Shown here piece after piece: positions 1 to 8,666 of a stretch of 52,722 bases of DNA; the first letter of the stretch is position 1, and each line of letters opens with the position of its first letter. Both the position numbers and the translations under genes were made by a program. The notes beneath the pieces were generated by a model. It was given only the letters and a program-made list of their open reading frames with translations, did no database searches and was not told the DNA's origin. Source of the stretch: Asaia bogorensis (GTDB taxonomy: Bacteria; Pseudomonadota; Alphaproteobacteria; Acetobacterales; Acetobacteraceae); assembly GCA_943333505.2 (NCBI GenBank), contig CALQTN020000028.1, forward strand, positions 1-52,722. Reading direction: 5' to 3'.

Positions 1-137
1 CGGCCGGCGCCGGCACTACCGTCGGCCTACGGCCTCCGTTCGTGCCGTCACCGGCCGCCGCATCGAGCGGTCTCGGGAGCATGGGCCTGACTCAGATGAT
101 CCTTCCGCGCCCTCAAGTCTAAATTCCCGGGGGGTAA
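1..137. other. no recognisable gene at the left edge
   Basis: I recognise nothing coding here. All three forward frames give low-complexity Arg/Pro/Ala-rich readings. A stop codon lies directly before the ATG at 138, so this stretch is not simply the in-frame 5' part of the broken glycosyltransferase gene that follows. It could be the end of an insertion sequence or of a gene cut by the window edge, but no motif supports either. Confidence 0.3.
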
Positions 138-899
138 ATGTCTCATCTTCATTGGCACGGAGGGGCGCTCGGCGACGCCCAGGCTCTGTTTGAAGGTCTC
201 AACGCCGTGGCGATTGAGACGAGCGACGACGGCTTCGATATCGGAGCCTATCTTGCCGCCGCGCGGAATGTCACCGAGAGCATCACCTGCTTTCTTAAAG
301 CGTGATGACCGTAGGTGGAATCACCGAAGGTCTGAATCACGCGACCAAACAAAGGATTAGAGCGCGATGACCGCGCCTATCAGCGGTCATCGCGCTCTAA
401 TACCAACTCCGAAATCCTCGGCGCCGGCTGGCTCCTGAAGCTTGCAGTCAATCTTGACCAGCCCAAGGTTGGAATGGTCGGTGCTACCGGGTCGTTTGAG
501 AGCTTATCCGGAATGGATCCACGGTTTGCAATTTTCCCGAATGTGCATCTTCGATCAAATGCGTTCATGATCCGCCGGTCTTTGCTGCTGGAGATTGCCG
601 GCGAAATCGAGATTTCTGACAAACTCGACGCCTACCTGTTCGAGAGCGGGCCGGCAAGCCTGACCAATGAGGTGCTACGCCGCGGCCTCGATGTGCAGAT
701 CGTTGGCCGCAATGGCCGCGGTTATCCGCCAAGATGGTGGCCGCGGTCCGAGACATTCCGAAGGCTCACGCAGGACAACCTGCTGATCGCCGACAACCAG
801 ACGCGCCATTACATGGACGCAGTCTGGAGCCTGAAACACGCGTTGGTCCTTAATACTTGGGGTCCGTTCGTGGACCATCGGGTCGCGCTGCCGGGCTGA
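138..899 (+). pseudogene. glycosyltransferase-like gene broken by a 100-bp element
   Basis: Two in-frame pieces belong to one protein. The first (138-305) ends in GFDIGAYLAAARNVTESITCFLKA and a TGA that lies inside an inserted repeat. The second (from about 400) begins NTNSEILGAGWLLKL and continues through GMVGATGSFES, FPNVHLRSNAFMIRR and LLIADNQTR to the stop at 899. Removing the element plus one TA copy (102 bp) rejoins the text as CFL-NTNSEILG with the frame kept. The GYDIGAYL, CFLNxxSEIL, VGATGSFES and FPNPHIRTNAF signatures are, from memory, those of a conserved glycosyltransferase-like family found beside polysaccharide genes. The N-terminus also looks short. The last 50 bp overlap the 3' end of the convergent glycosyltransferase gene. 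The family is recognised by motif only; the disruption is seen directly. Confidence 0.75.
298..397 (-). repeat. TA-flanked composite palindromic element, copy 1
   Basis: This is a 100-bp element flanked by TA on both sides (296-297 and 398-399). Its ends are inverted repeats (agcgtgatgaccg against cggtcatcgcgct). The right 38 bp (360-397) form their own palindrome, again bounded by TA (358-359). A second copy in the opposite orientation lies at 43987-44086, also 100 bp and TA-flanked, about 85 % identical by eye. Here it sits inside a coding sequence and brings in a stop codon. A TA target duplication is what IS630/Tc1-mariner elements and their non-autonomous derivatives (MITEs) leave. Confidence 0.8.
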
Positions 900-2955
900 A
901 ACCTCCGGTCAAATGCTGGCGGATCTGCACCACCGATGGCGCGCTGATCGCCTCAAACGGCCGCCCCTGGCGCGTGAAATAGGGATTGAACCACGGGTCC
1001 GTCACCATGGCTTCACCCCAGCGGCGTCGCATGTCGGCAAGCGACTGGGCCCAGATATTGCGGCGCGCAGGGTCGCCAGCGTCACGCGCCAGGGTTCGCG
1101 ATTCGTGGTGCAGCCCAACCAACAGTGGCTCATACAGCACTGCCTCACCTCGCGCGCGGACCCGCATGCAGAAATCGACATCGCCAAACCAGATCGGCAT
1201 TGTCGTGTCGAAGCCATCCATTTCCTGATGAATACGACGCCGGCAGGCCAGGAATGCGCCGGTGACCGCCACCACTTGGCGTCGTAGCCTCCAGCGTAAC
1301 GCAATCTGGGCGGGAACCCGCGTGACGCCGACGCCTTCATGCTCGCAGCGTCCATCGGGGCCAAAGACGATCCCGGCATGCTGCAACCCACCATCCGGGT
1401 AGTTCAACCGTGCGCCAACCACGCCGATGCCCGATGCCTGAAGATTGGTGCGCAAGATGTCGTCCCAGCCCACCGTCTCGATTTCGACATCATCATTAAC
1501 GAATAGCAGCAAATCTGACGCGCTGGCCGCAACGCCCAGATTGTTGAACCGCGACCAGTTAAACCCGCCATCGACCCGCAGCACGATGGCGGCCTGGGTT
1601 TCGATAAGCTCGCCCAGGTAGGCGAGCGTATCGGGAGACTGTGACTGATGATCAATCACGACAAACTCAATCTCATCCGGTCTCACCGCGAGGCGGCGAA
1701 GGGCATCGATACAGGGACGCAATGTCACCACGCCATCACATGTCGGCACAATCACCGCGATGCGGCCTTGGGCTCGCGGATCAATCTGGGTCGGGCTTGG
1801 GGCTTGCGGGCGGGGCGGTATTCCCGGCCTGCTTGCCAGCACGCATGCGAGATGGGCGACAGTGCCGTTCTTGGCCACCCGGGCGATCAGCTCAGAGGTG
1901 ATGCCGGAGGCGGGTGACGGCAACAATTCGGCACGGACCGCGAAGACGGCATGATTGTAGAGCGCTGGGTCGGCATGGTGATCGAAGCTTGCTTTGAAGT
2001 TCGGCACGGCGTCCCCACCATCCGTCGTGATCCATTCTTCATCCGGATACACGGCCACCGCACCAGACGTCTCAATGGCCCAGTCAAACCACGCCAAAGC
2101 GGATGGCGCCAGCACCGTCGCGCTGGAGATCAACAGCGTCCAGTCAAAACTCCCCGGCACAACCGACGCGGTGGGCCACTCGGCAACCGGACAGTTGACG
2201 CCAAAATAATCGGATTGCGCCGCCCGTGCCTCGGCGCACGGAGATGCGCCGACGATGAACACCTGTACCGGCGCATTAATCTGCCGTGCCACGCTTGCGA
2301 GCGTCGCGTCGATTTCGCCGTCACCGGCCAAAATCACCACCGCCCAGCGCTGCGATTGGGCGGCTGGCGGCGCTGGGGGCGGATGATACAGCTTACGGAA
2401 CAACGTATATTGCCCGATTGCAACACTGGCCAAACTGGTGATTTCGGGCAGAAGTTTTTCGACCCGCCCGAGCATCTCCCGCATATCGCGGGTCATTCGC
2501 ATCAGATCGTGGAGGTCCGCCTGACCATAGCCTCCGGCCGCAGCACCAGCCCCGAGCGCCACGAGTTCATGTAAAGCTGGTGTAAATTTGGCGTCGATTT
2601 GCACTGCGGACGCATACGCGGCAATCGCCTCGTCGCGACGATCCTGCAGCTTTAATACATGGCCAAGCTGAACATAGGTATCCGCACTTCGCGGTTTTGC
2701 TGCAAGGGCCTGGCGATACGCGGCCTCGGCGGCGGCGACATCACCCGACTCCTTCAAGGCATGACCAAGCTGAACCAGGATCGGCACTAACCCAGGATTG
2801 TAGAATAAAACGCGTCGGTAGGCATCAGCCGCCTCGGGCCAAAGGCGGCGGTCCCGCAGGCGATCGGCTTCGATCAACAATCTGCGACGCGACGCCGATC
2901 CACCTGCCAGGCGCTGCCATTGCACCTCGAACCAGGTAAGCAATCGATTTGTCAT
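850..2955 (-). CDS. TPR and family-2 glycosyltransferase protein
   Basis: This 701-residue protein probably transfers sugars onto a surface polysaccharide or glycan in the cytoplasm. Residues about 27-126 form three TPR helix pairs. Residues about 203-380 resemble a degenerate first GT-A-like domain (AVVILAGDGE, VYPDEEW). Residues about 398-640 are a clear GT2 domain: RIAVIVPTCDG at 398-408, FNWSRFNNLG at 465-474, the metal-binding NDD at 487-489, TGAFLACRR, and GDVDFCMR near the acceptor-site acid. No signal peptide or membrane helix is evident. It faces the broken glycosyltransferase-like gene and overlaps its end by 50 bp, so the two probably belonged to one glycan locus. The donor and acceptor sugars cannot be read from the sequence. 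Confidence 0.85.
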   Translation of the reverse strand: MTNRLLTWFEVQWQRLAGGSASRRRLLIEADRLRDRRLWPEAADAYRRVLFYNPGLVPILVQLGHALKESGDVAAAEAAYRQALAAKPRSADTYVQLGHVLKLQDRRDEAIAAYASAVQIDAKFTPALHELVALGAGAAAGGYGQADLHDLMRMTRDMREMLGRVEKLLPEITSLASVAIGQYTLFRKLYHPPPAPPAAQSQRWAVVILAGDGEIDATLASVARQINAPVQVFIVGASPCAEARAAQSDYFGVNCPVAEWPTASVVPGSFDWTLLISSATVLAPSALAWFDWAIETSGAVAVYPDEEWITTDGGDAVPNFKASFDHHADPALYNHAVFAVRAELLPSPASGITSELIARVAKNGTVAHLACVLASRPGIPPRPQAPSPTQIDPRAQGRIAVIVPTCDGVVTLRPCIDALRRLAVRPDEIEFVVIDHQSQSPDTLAYLGELIETQAAIVLRVDGGFNWSRFNNLGVAASASDLLLFVNDDVEIETVGWDDILRTNLQASGIGVVGARLNYPDGGLQHAGIVFGPDGRCEHEGVGVTRVPAQIALRWRLRRQVVAVTGAFLACRRRIHQEMDGFDTTMPIWFGDVDFCMRVRARGEAVLYEPLLVGLHHESRTLARDAGDPARRNIWAQSLADMRRRWGEAMVTDPWFNPYFTRQGRPFEAISAPSVVQIRQHLTGGFSPAARPDGPRTDPKY

Positions 2956-3069
2956 TTTTCAACCAGTATTTCAGGCAAGACTGCTTGCTCCATTACCGAC
3001 TTACCCGGCGGTAATAGCTCAGTGCCGGAGGTTGGTTCAACCAAGCGGTGATCGACAGCCCGGCACCAG

Positions 3070-3480
3070 TCAGATCATGGCCAGGCTGAGTGCGTCAACT
3101 ACCTCACGCTGGGCTAAAGTTTCGACAGCATCGGGATGATAATGATCACGTACCCAGGCAACGGGGCCTGCAATACCACTGAGTTTGGCCAGCGCCGCAA
3201 TCATCATTCCGGTGCGCCCAATCCCAGCCCGACAGCCGATATAGACTGGCAGATCCGGGTTGGCAGCCATGAGGCCGAGCAACTCCCGCAGCGACGATGT
3301 TAATGCCGCGGCACTAGGCGCCCCATAATCAACCACCGGCAACACCAACGCCGCCTGCCCCAGTTTTGCCGAACGCACTTCCAGACATACCCCAATGGCT
3401 GGCGGCTCAAAATCGTCGAAAGGGCCGCCCTGGATGATCCGGTCACGTCCCTGCAGACGCAAAGTCACCGCACCGATCAC
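3070..3480 (-). CDS. small tyrosine/dual-specificity phosphatase-like protein
   Basis: A 136-residue protein with the phosphate-binding loop of cysteine-based phosphatases: YIGCRAGIGRTG at residues 80-91 gives C83-x5-R89-T90. The residue before the cysteine is Gly rather than the usual His. Some small phage-type and bacterial PTPs show the same GC form. Asp51 in VVDYGAP is a candidate general acid. The start is GTG at 3478-3480 and overlaps the TGA of the upstream livF-like gene (GTGA), so it is translationally coupled to the transporter operon. Its target is unknown. The fold assignment is fairly safe; activity is inferred. Confidence 0.75.
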   Translation of the reverse strand: MIGAVTLRLQGRDRIIQGGPFDDFEPPAIGVCLEVRSAKLGQAALVLPVVDYGAPSAAALTSSLRELLGLMAANPDLPVYIGCRAGIGRTGMMIAALAKLSGIAGPVAWVRDHYHPDAVETLAQREVVDALSLAMI

Positions 3481-4214
3481 GCGGACGGGGCTTCCATTTC
3501 CCCGAGATAGGCCTGCTTGATCATCTCATTGGATCGTAACTCCGCCGCCGTGCCCGACAGCACCACCGCGCCCGATTGCAGCACATAACCGCGATGGGCA
3601 ATCGACAGCGCCATATTGGCATTCTGCTCGACCATGAAGATCGACACGCCCTGGCGGTTGATGGTCTGAATGGTATCGAACACCAGTTCCACAAACAGCG
3701 GTGACAACCCCATCGACGGTTCGTCCATGCAAATCAGCTTCGGGCGGGCCATCAGCGCGCGGCCGATTGCCACCATCTGCTGCTCGCCGCCCGATAGCGT
3801 GCCGGCCTGCTGATTGCGGCGTTCCTTAACCCGCGGGAAAAGCTCGTAAACCCGGGCGATATCGTCATCGAACTGGCCACCGCGTGGCTGGGTATAGGCA
3901 CCCATTTCGAGATTCTCGAACACCGACATGCGGGCAAACAGCCGGCGTGCTTCCAACACCGGGGCAATGCCGCGTCGCACCCGTTCCGATGTCGCCAGCC
4001 CGTTGATCTCCTTGCCCTGATAAGTCACCGTGCCTGTCGTCGCCCGCACCACGCCCATGATCGTCTTCATGGTGGTGGATTTGCCGCAGGCATTGCCGCC
4101 CAGCAGGCTGATAATCTCGCCCTCGCCGATGGTGTAATCGACGTCCTTCAGGACATGAAGATCGCCGTAATGGGTGTTGACGTTCTTGAATTCCAACAGT
4201 GGCGCCGCTGCCAT
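3477..4214 (-). CDS. livF: Liv-type ABC transporter ATPase, LivF class (system 1)
   Basis: A 245-residue cytoplasmic ATPase of the hydrophobic amino acid transporter (HAAT) family. It carries Walker A GGNACGKS (39-46), ABC signature LSGGEQQ (140-146), Walker B ICMDEP (D164, E165) and the LivF-like tail VEQNANMALSIAHRGYVL. The Walker A loop reads GGNACGKS where most relatives have GxNGAGKT; the essential Gly, Lys and Ser are kept. It follows the fused livM-livG gene with a 2-nt gap and overlaps the phosphatase gene at GTGA. It should pair with the LivG half of the upstream fusion. The substrate could be branched-chain amino acids, aromatic acids or other carboxylates. Confidence 0.92.
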   Translation of the reverse strand: MAAAPLLEFKNVNTHYGDLHVLKDVDYTIGEGEIISLLGGNACGKSTTMKTIMGVVRATTGTVTYQGKEINGLATSERVRRGIAPVLEARRLFARMSVFENLEMGAYTQPRGGQFDDDIARVYELFPRVKERRNQQAGTLSGGEQQMVAIGRALMARPKLICMDEPSMGLSPLFVELVFDTIQTINRQGVSIFMVEQNANMALSIAHRGYVLQSGAVVLSGTAAELRSNEMIKQAYLGEMEAPSA

Positions 4215-4216
4215 GA

Positions 4217-6202
4217 CTAATGTCCTCCGGCGCGGCCGAGATAGGCGCGCAGCACTTCTTCGTCCTTGCGGACCACATCAGGCAGGCCCTCGGCAATCTT
4301 GTCGCCGTGGTCGAGCACGATCACGTTATCGGCGAGGCGGGTCACGACATCGAGCTTGTGTTCGATCAGCAGGATGGTCAGGCCAAGCTCGTGCAGGCTT
4401 TTGATCTGCTCGGCCAGTTCCAGCGACTCCGCCGGGTTCATCCCCGCCGTGGGTTCATCCAGCAGGAGGATTTTCGGGCGCGACGCGATAGCCCGGGCGA
4501 TTTCCACCCGGCGGCGATTGGCGTAGCTCAACGCTGTCACCGGCTGGTCCCAGCGCGGGGTCAGCCGATTGCCAAACATCGCGATGATGTTCATCGCCCA
4601 TTCAGTGGCTTTGCTTTCTTCCTTCACCACGCTGGGCGGGCGGATCACCGCGCCAAACGGGCCGGTTGTCAGCCGGGCATGCTCGCCGATCAGCACGTTT
4701 TCCAAGACAGTCAGGTTGGAGAACAGGCGGATATTCTGGAAAGTGCGGGCAACGCCGTGTTCCAGCACCCGATGCGGCGCCAGGCCAAGCAGTTCGACGC
4801 CCTGGAAGGTGATCGAGCCGCTATCGGCAGCGACCAAGCCGGTAATGACGTTGAACAGGGTGGATTTGCCCGACCCGTTTGGCCCGATCACCGCGACCAC
4901 GCCGCCTTCCGGCACCTGTAAGCTGACTTTGTTCAGTGCCACCAGCCCGCCGAATTTTACCACCACGTCCTTAATGTCGAGTGCCACGCCAGTTCCCGGC
5001 GTCCAGCGCCCGATTTTGTCGAGGCCCTGGAAGCCGCCGCGCACGACATGGGCGGTTTGCTGTTCCATGGTCAGCGGCGCCACCTTGCGCACCGCCGGGA
5101 TCAGGCCCTCGCGGCGGAACAGCATCATCAGAACCAGGATTACGCCGAAGATGAGCTGGGTCCACTGCACCATATCGACATGTTGCAGCATCGGGCTGCC
5201 CGTCATTTTACCGAGATCGTGGATCCAGACAGTCATTTGCGGCAGGAACCACGTCTGCATCAGTTGCAGCAGCACGGCCCCGATTACCACGCCCCACACA
5301 CTGCCCATGCCGCCGAGCACCACCATCACCAGCAACATCGACGAGACGGCGGAGTTGAACATCTCCGGCGTTGCGGTTTGCAGCTTGGCGATAAAGAACA
5401 CCCCGGTCATGCCGGCAAATGCCGCACCCATCGCGAAGGCGAGCAGCTTGTAGTTCACCAGGTTGACGCCCATCGCGCTGGCGGCGGTTTCGTCTTCGCG
5501 GATCGCCATCCAGGCACGCCCGATGCGGCTGCCGCGCAGGCGGAACGACACGAACACCAGGAAGGCCACCAGCGCCAGCCCGACATAATAATAGGGCTCG
5601 GCACTCACGCCAAACCGGTAGCCAAATAGTTTCGGCCCCTGCACCCCGTTCAATCCGGCAGCACCATTGGTCAGCCAGTCCAGATTTCGGGCGCAGATCT
5701 GCACGATTTCGCCAAAACCCAGGGTCACGATCGCGAGATAATCGCCGCGCAGGCGCAGTACCGGGATGCCGAACAGCATCCCGAAGAAGGCCGCCACCAA
5801 GCCACCGGTCGGCAATGCAATCCAGAATGACAGGGTAAAATGGACCAGGTCAGGGCCACCCTGGTTGATTTTCTCGACCAGGCCGACATAGGCTAGCGGT
5901 TCCCAGCTCTCCGACCAGGGCGGCATCACCTGAAAGCTGGTAAAGATGCCGTAGTAATAGGCCCCGATGGCAAAAAACGCCGCGTAGCCGAGATCGAGCA
6001 GGCCGGCGAAACCGACAACGATATTCAGTCCAAGCGCCAGCGTCGCGTAAGACATCGCATTGGCGAGGCTGTCGAGGTCGCCATCATCGTCCCAGAATTG
6101 CGGCAGCAGGGTAAAGAAAACAAAGGCGATGGCCACAAGCAGCAGGCTGCGCTGCTTATGGGTCAGCGCGGCGGACGGGTGCACCATGGCGGAGGCGTTC
6201 AT
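4217..6202 (-). CDS. fused LivM permease and LivG ATPase (system 1)
   Basis: A 661-residue fusion. Residues about 15-370 are a LivM-type inner-membrane permease with many hydrophobic helices and the GLNIVVGFAGLLDLGYAAFF and LRGDYLAIVTLGFGEI signatures. After a linker (about 371-405) comes a complete LivG-type ATPase: Walker A GPNGSGKS (440-447), the LivG hallmark ARTFQNIRLF, signature LSYANRRR (relatives usually have LSYGxQRR) and Walker B ILLLDEPTAGMNP. In most systems these are two genes. No stop or frame change lies between the halves, so this is a real fusion. The gene follows livH by 12 nt and precedes livF by 2 nt. One polypeptide would fix the stoichiometry of permease and ATPase. Confidence 0.92.
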   Translation of the reverse strand: MNASAMVHPSAALTHKQRSLLLVAIAFVFFTLLPQFWDDDGDLDSLANAMSYATLALGLNIVVGFAGLLDLGYAAFFAIGAYYYGIFTSFQVMPPWSESWEPLAYVGLVEKINQGGPDLVHFTLSFWIALPTGGLVAAFFGMLFGIPVLRLRGDYLAIVTLGFGEIVQICARNLDWLTNGAAGLNGVQGPKLFGYRFGVSAEPYYYVGLALVAFLVFVSFRLRGSRIGRAWMAIREDETAASAMGVNLVNYKLLAFAMGAAFAGMTGVFFIAKLQTATPEMFNSAVSSMLLVMVVLGGMGSVWGVVIGAVLLQLMQTWFLPQMTVWIHDLGKMTGSPMLQHVDMVQWTQLIFGVILVLMMLFRREGLIPAVRKVAPLTMEQQTAHVVRGGFQGLDKIGRWTPGTGVALDIKDVVVKFGGLVALNKVSLQVPEGGVVAVIGPNGSGKSTLFNVITGLVAADSGSITFQGVELLGLAPHRVLEHGVARTFQNIRLFSNLTVLENVLIGEHARLTTGPFGAVIRPPSVVKEESKATEWAMNIIAMFGNRLTPRWDQPVTALSYANRRRVEIARAIASRPKILLLDEPTAGMNPAESLELAEQIKSLHELGLTILLIEHKLDVVTRLADNVIVLDHGDKIAEGLPDVVRKDEEVLRAYLGRAGGH

Positions 6203-6214
6203 GCGCGGCGCTCC

Positions 6215-7144
6215 TTAGGATTTATTCGGCGCAAGGCGGCCAAGCAGCCCTGCCGGACGGAACACCAACACCAGCACCAGGATGCCGAAAATCACCACAT
6301 CGGTCCACGCTGCACCGATCAGCTGGCCGCTGCCGGACTCGATCAAGCCGATCAGCACGCCGCCCAACATCGCCCCCGGCACATTGCCAATCCCGCCCAG
6401 CACGGCCGCGGTAAATGCGCGCAACCCGGCGGCAAAGCCGATATCGACCTTGGCGAGATTGTAATAGAGGCCGAAAATCATCCCCGACGCCCCGGCCAAC
6501 GCCGAGCCGAGAAAAAACGCGCTCATCACCACCTTGTCGACCTCAACGCCCATCATCCGGGCTGCTTCAGGGTCCTGTGCAGTTGCGCGCATTGCCTTGC
6601 CGAGCTTGGTATAGGTGACGAAATAGGTCAGGCCGCCCATCAAGACCAATGCGATCCCCCAGATCAACACTTCACGCATGCGGAGCACCGCCCCCCCGAT
6701 CTCCCACTTGATTGGCGGCAGCGGGTTGGGAAAATTCTTTGAGTCCGTGCCAAGCGTCAGCAGCACCACGTTGAACAGAATGTAGGACACCCCGATCGTG
6801 GTGATCATCGCAGCCGGCCCCTTCACATTGCGCAACGGGCGCAACAGGAACCGCTCAATGAAGACGCCGATCAGGCCGCATCCCACCATCGAAACGGTGA
6901 AACCGACCAGCAAAACCCCGATTAGAGGTAGTCCAGTCAAGATGGTTTGTTGCCCGGACAGCCCAAAGGCCTGCAACACCAGCATGGCGATCATCGACCC
7001 GACCATGAAGACGTTGAAATGGGCGAAGTTAATCAATTCCATAATGCCGTAGACCAGGGTGAACCCCAACGCGAGCAATGAATACATCGCCCCCAGGCTC
7101 AGACCGTTGATGGCCTGCTGCAGAAAAAGATCGCCGGCCGTCAT
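6215..7144 (-). CDS. livH: Liv-type permease, LivH class (system 1)
   Basis: A 309-residue polytopic inner-membrane protein, the second permease subunit of a HAAT importer. Diagnostic stretches are QQAINGLSLGAMYSLLALGF at the N-terminus, ELINFAHFNVFMVG, RPLRNVKGPAAMITTIGVSY and AVLGGIGNVPGAMLGG near the end. It is separated from the binding-protein gene by 91 nt that hold a strong hairpin (7188-7227), and precedes the livM-livG fusion by 12 nt. Its length is normal for LivH. Confidence 0.93.
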   Translation of the reverse strand: MTAGDLFLQQAINGLSLGAMYSLLALGFTLVYGIMELINFAHFNVFMVGSMIAMLVLQAFGLSGQQTILTGLPLIGVLLVGFTVSMVGCGLIGVFIERFLLRPLRNVKGPAAMITTIGVSYILFNVVLLTLGTDSKNFPNPLPPIKWEIGGAVLRMREVLIWGIALVLMGGLTYFVTYTKLGKAMRATAQDPEAARMMGVEVDKVVMSAFFLGSALAGASGMIFGLYYNLAKVDIGFAAGLRAFTAAVLGGIGNVPGAMLGGVLIGLIESGSGQLIGAAWTDVVIFGILVLVLVFRPAGLLGRLAPNKS

Positions 7145-7187
7145 GGACTTGCCCTCACACCGTACAACTGTCGCAAAACAAAGCGTC

Positions 7188-7227
7188 GGGGAGTGATCGC
7201 GCCGCTAGTCTGGCGCGATCACTCCCC
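7188..7227 (-). terminator. 16-bp-stem hairpin between binding-protein and livH genes
   Basis: Perfect 16-bp inverted repeat, arms ggggagtgatcgcgcc (7188-7203) and its complement (7212-7227), with an 8-nt loop. On the minus strand it begins 9 nt past the binding-protein stop and is followed by gacgctttgtttt, a weak T-rich tract. This arrangement is typical of partial termination or mRNA 3'-end protection, which lets the binding protein be made in excess over the membrane subunits. The structure is seen; its role is inferred. Confidence 0.7.
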
Positions 7228-7235
7228 AATTCACC

Positions 7236-8525
7236 TCAGGACATCGGCGCCACGCCGATATACTTGAACTGCGACTCAGTGTCGTCGAGCGGCTTGGCAG
7301 CATTCTTCTTGATCTGGAAGACGCTGATCACCTTGTTCTTCATGTCACCATTTTCGTCGAACTCAACGGTGCCGATCAGGCTGCCCTTGAGCGAGACGGT
7401 CTGGATGGCGGCCTGCATCGCGTCGCGGGTCGGCGCCTTGCCGGCCGCAACCAGGTTCTTGGCGGCCTGGATGATCACCTGGGCGCCGGTGTAGCAAGTC
7501 ACCGCGTAATCATCCGGGTGCGAACCGAAGCGCTGAAAGAAGCGCGTGGTGAACACTTCGGCGTTCTTGTCTTCGGTGACATGCGGGGATGCCTGGGTGG
7601 CATACCAGCCGTCGAAGGACGGGAAGCCCGCGCCCTTGAGGATGTCCGTCGAATAGACGCCATCGCCGCCCGCCTTAATCACGTTCGGAATGATTTCGTA
7701 CGACTGCTTGACCAACTTCACGCCGGCCTGGCCAACGCCGCCATAGTAAAGCGCGTCAGGGTTGAGCGCTTTGATCTTGGTGAGCACCGAGGCGTAATCG
7801 ACCGCTTTCGGGTCAAGCCGGTCACGGCCAAGTACTTTCACGCCGTTCTTCTCGACCTGGGCCTGGAATGCGTCGGCCAGACCAACGCCATAGGCGCCGC
7901 TGTCATCAAGAATATAGATGGACTTAATCTTCAGGGTCTTGGCCATGAAGTTGGCCATGTTCGGGCCCTGAAACGCGTCGGTAGCGACAGTGCGGAAATA
8001 GATCGCCTTGCCCTTCGGGCGGTATTGCGCGGCGAATTTCGGGTCCGTGATGTCAGGATTGGTGGACGATGGGGTGATGATGGCGAGGTTGCCCTCGCTC
8101 AGGATCGGCGCCATCGCCTTGCCAGCACCCGACATTTGCGGGCCAAGGGCCGCGACGAAGCCTTTGTCGGACACCATCTTGCGGGCATTGGTGGCGGCCT
8201 GGGCGGGATCGTACTGGCCGGCGGTGGCGGTGCCATCGTCGAACTTCACGTATTCGAACTTGTAGCCCTTGATCGCGCCGGTCGCGTTGGCGTCATCGAA
8301 CGCCATGATCGCGCCGTTGGCGACGCGCACCGCAGATTCGGCATCCGCGCCGGTGAACGACATGTTCAGTCCGACCTTGATGGTTTTGTCGGCGGCGTGG
8401 GCAATCCCGGCCGTCCCGACCGTTGCTGTAGCCGCCAAGCCGGCGGCTGCCTTGAAGGCATTACGACGCGTAAGCATGCGAGATACTCCTGTGTTGGGCC
8501 TTGGCTGCAATACTGCGACACTCAT
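7236..8525 (-). CDS. Liv-type periplasmic substrate-binding protein (system 1)
   Basis: This is the type-1 periplasmic binding protein of the system-1 importer. After a Tat-like signal peptide (LTRRNAFKAAAGLAATAT ... AHA) the mature part opens with KTIKVGLNMSFTGADAES, the usual start of LivJ/K-type receptors. It also shows PSSTNPDIT and KIKALNPDALYYGGV. The frame has two possible starts: ATG at 8525 with GGAGG 5 nt upstream, or ATG at 8477 (MLTRRN) with AGGAG 8 nt upstream. The second gives a compact signal peptide. I list the longer form because its ribosome site is the stronger. It is the first gene of the operon and is divergent from uup. The ligand cannot be assigned. Confidence 0.9.
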   Translation of the reverse strand: MSVAVLQPRPNTGVSRMLTRRNAFKAAAGLAATATVGTAGIAHAADKTIKVGLNMSFTGADAESAVRVANGAIMAFDDANATGAIKGYKFEYVKFDDGTATAGQYDPAQAATNARKMVSDKGFVAALGPQMSGAGKAMAPILSEGNLAIITPSSTNPDITDPKFAAQYRPKGKAIYFRTVATDAFQGPNMANFMAKTLKIKSIYILDDSGAYGVGLADAFQAQVEKNGVKVLGRDRLDPKAVDYASVLTKIKALNPDALYYGGVGQAGVKLVKQSYEIIPNVIKAGGDGVYSTDILKGAGFPSFDGWYATQASPHVTEDKNAEVFTTRFFQRFGSHPDDYAVTCYTGAQVIIQAAKNLVAAGKAPTRDAMQAAIQTVSLKGSLIGTVEFDENGDMKNKVISVFQIKKNAAKPLDDTESQFKYIGVAPMS

Positions 8526-8556
8526 CGTCGCCTCCAGGAGGACACCTGAAAAGCAA

Positions 8557-8584
8557 CGACATGCGACAGGTCTGTGACATGTCG
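8557..8584. promoter_or_regulatory. dyad in the divergent promoter region
   Basis: In the 141-bp gap between the system-1 binding-protein gene and uup there is an interrupted dyad, cgacatg (8557-8563) and catgtcg (8578-8584), with a second small dyad acag-gt-ctgt inside it. It could be an operator for the transporter operon. No matching copy was noticed elsewhere in the window, and no regulator gene sits nearby. Confidence 0.3.
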
Positions 8585-8666
8585 GTAAGACAAACCTGCC
8601 CTACGCGCAAGGCTTAGGCAAGCGGTAGGCAGAGGCAATTTCAATACGACGTGCTAGACGCCCCGA

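Noticed and set aside
1-137. Transposase end at the left edge
   Set aside because: No frame shows a transposase motif and no terminal repeat is visible.
4220-5629. Long plus-strand open frames antisense to the livM-livG fusion
   Set aside because: They are rich in His, Arg, Gln and Pro, have no motif, and mirror a conserved gene in a GC-rich genome; they are shadow frames.
7518-8549. A 343-codon plus-strand frame opposite the system-1 binding protein
   Set aside because: It is an antisense shadow with no recognisable domain, whereas the minus frame has a signal peptide and family motifs.
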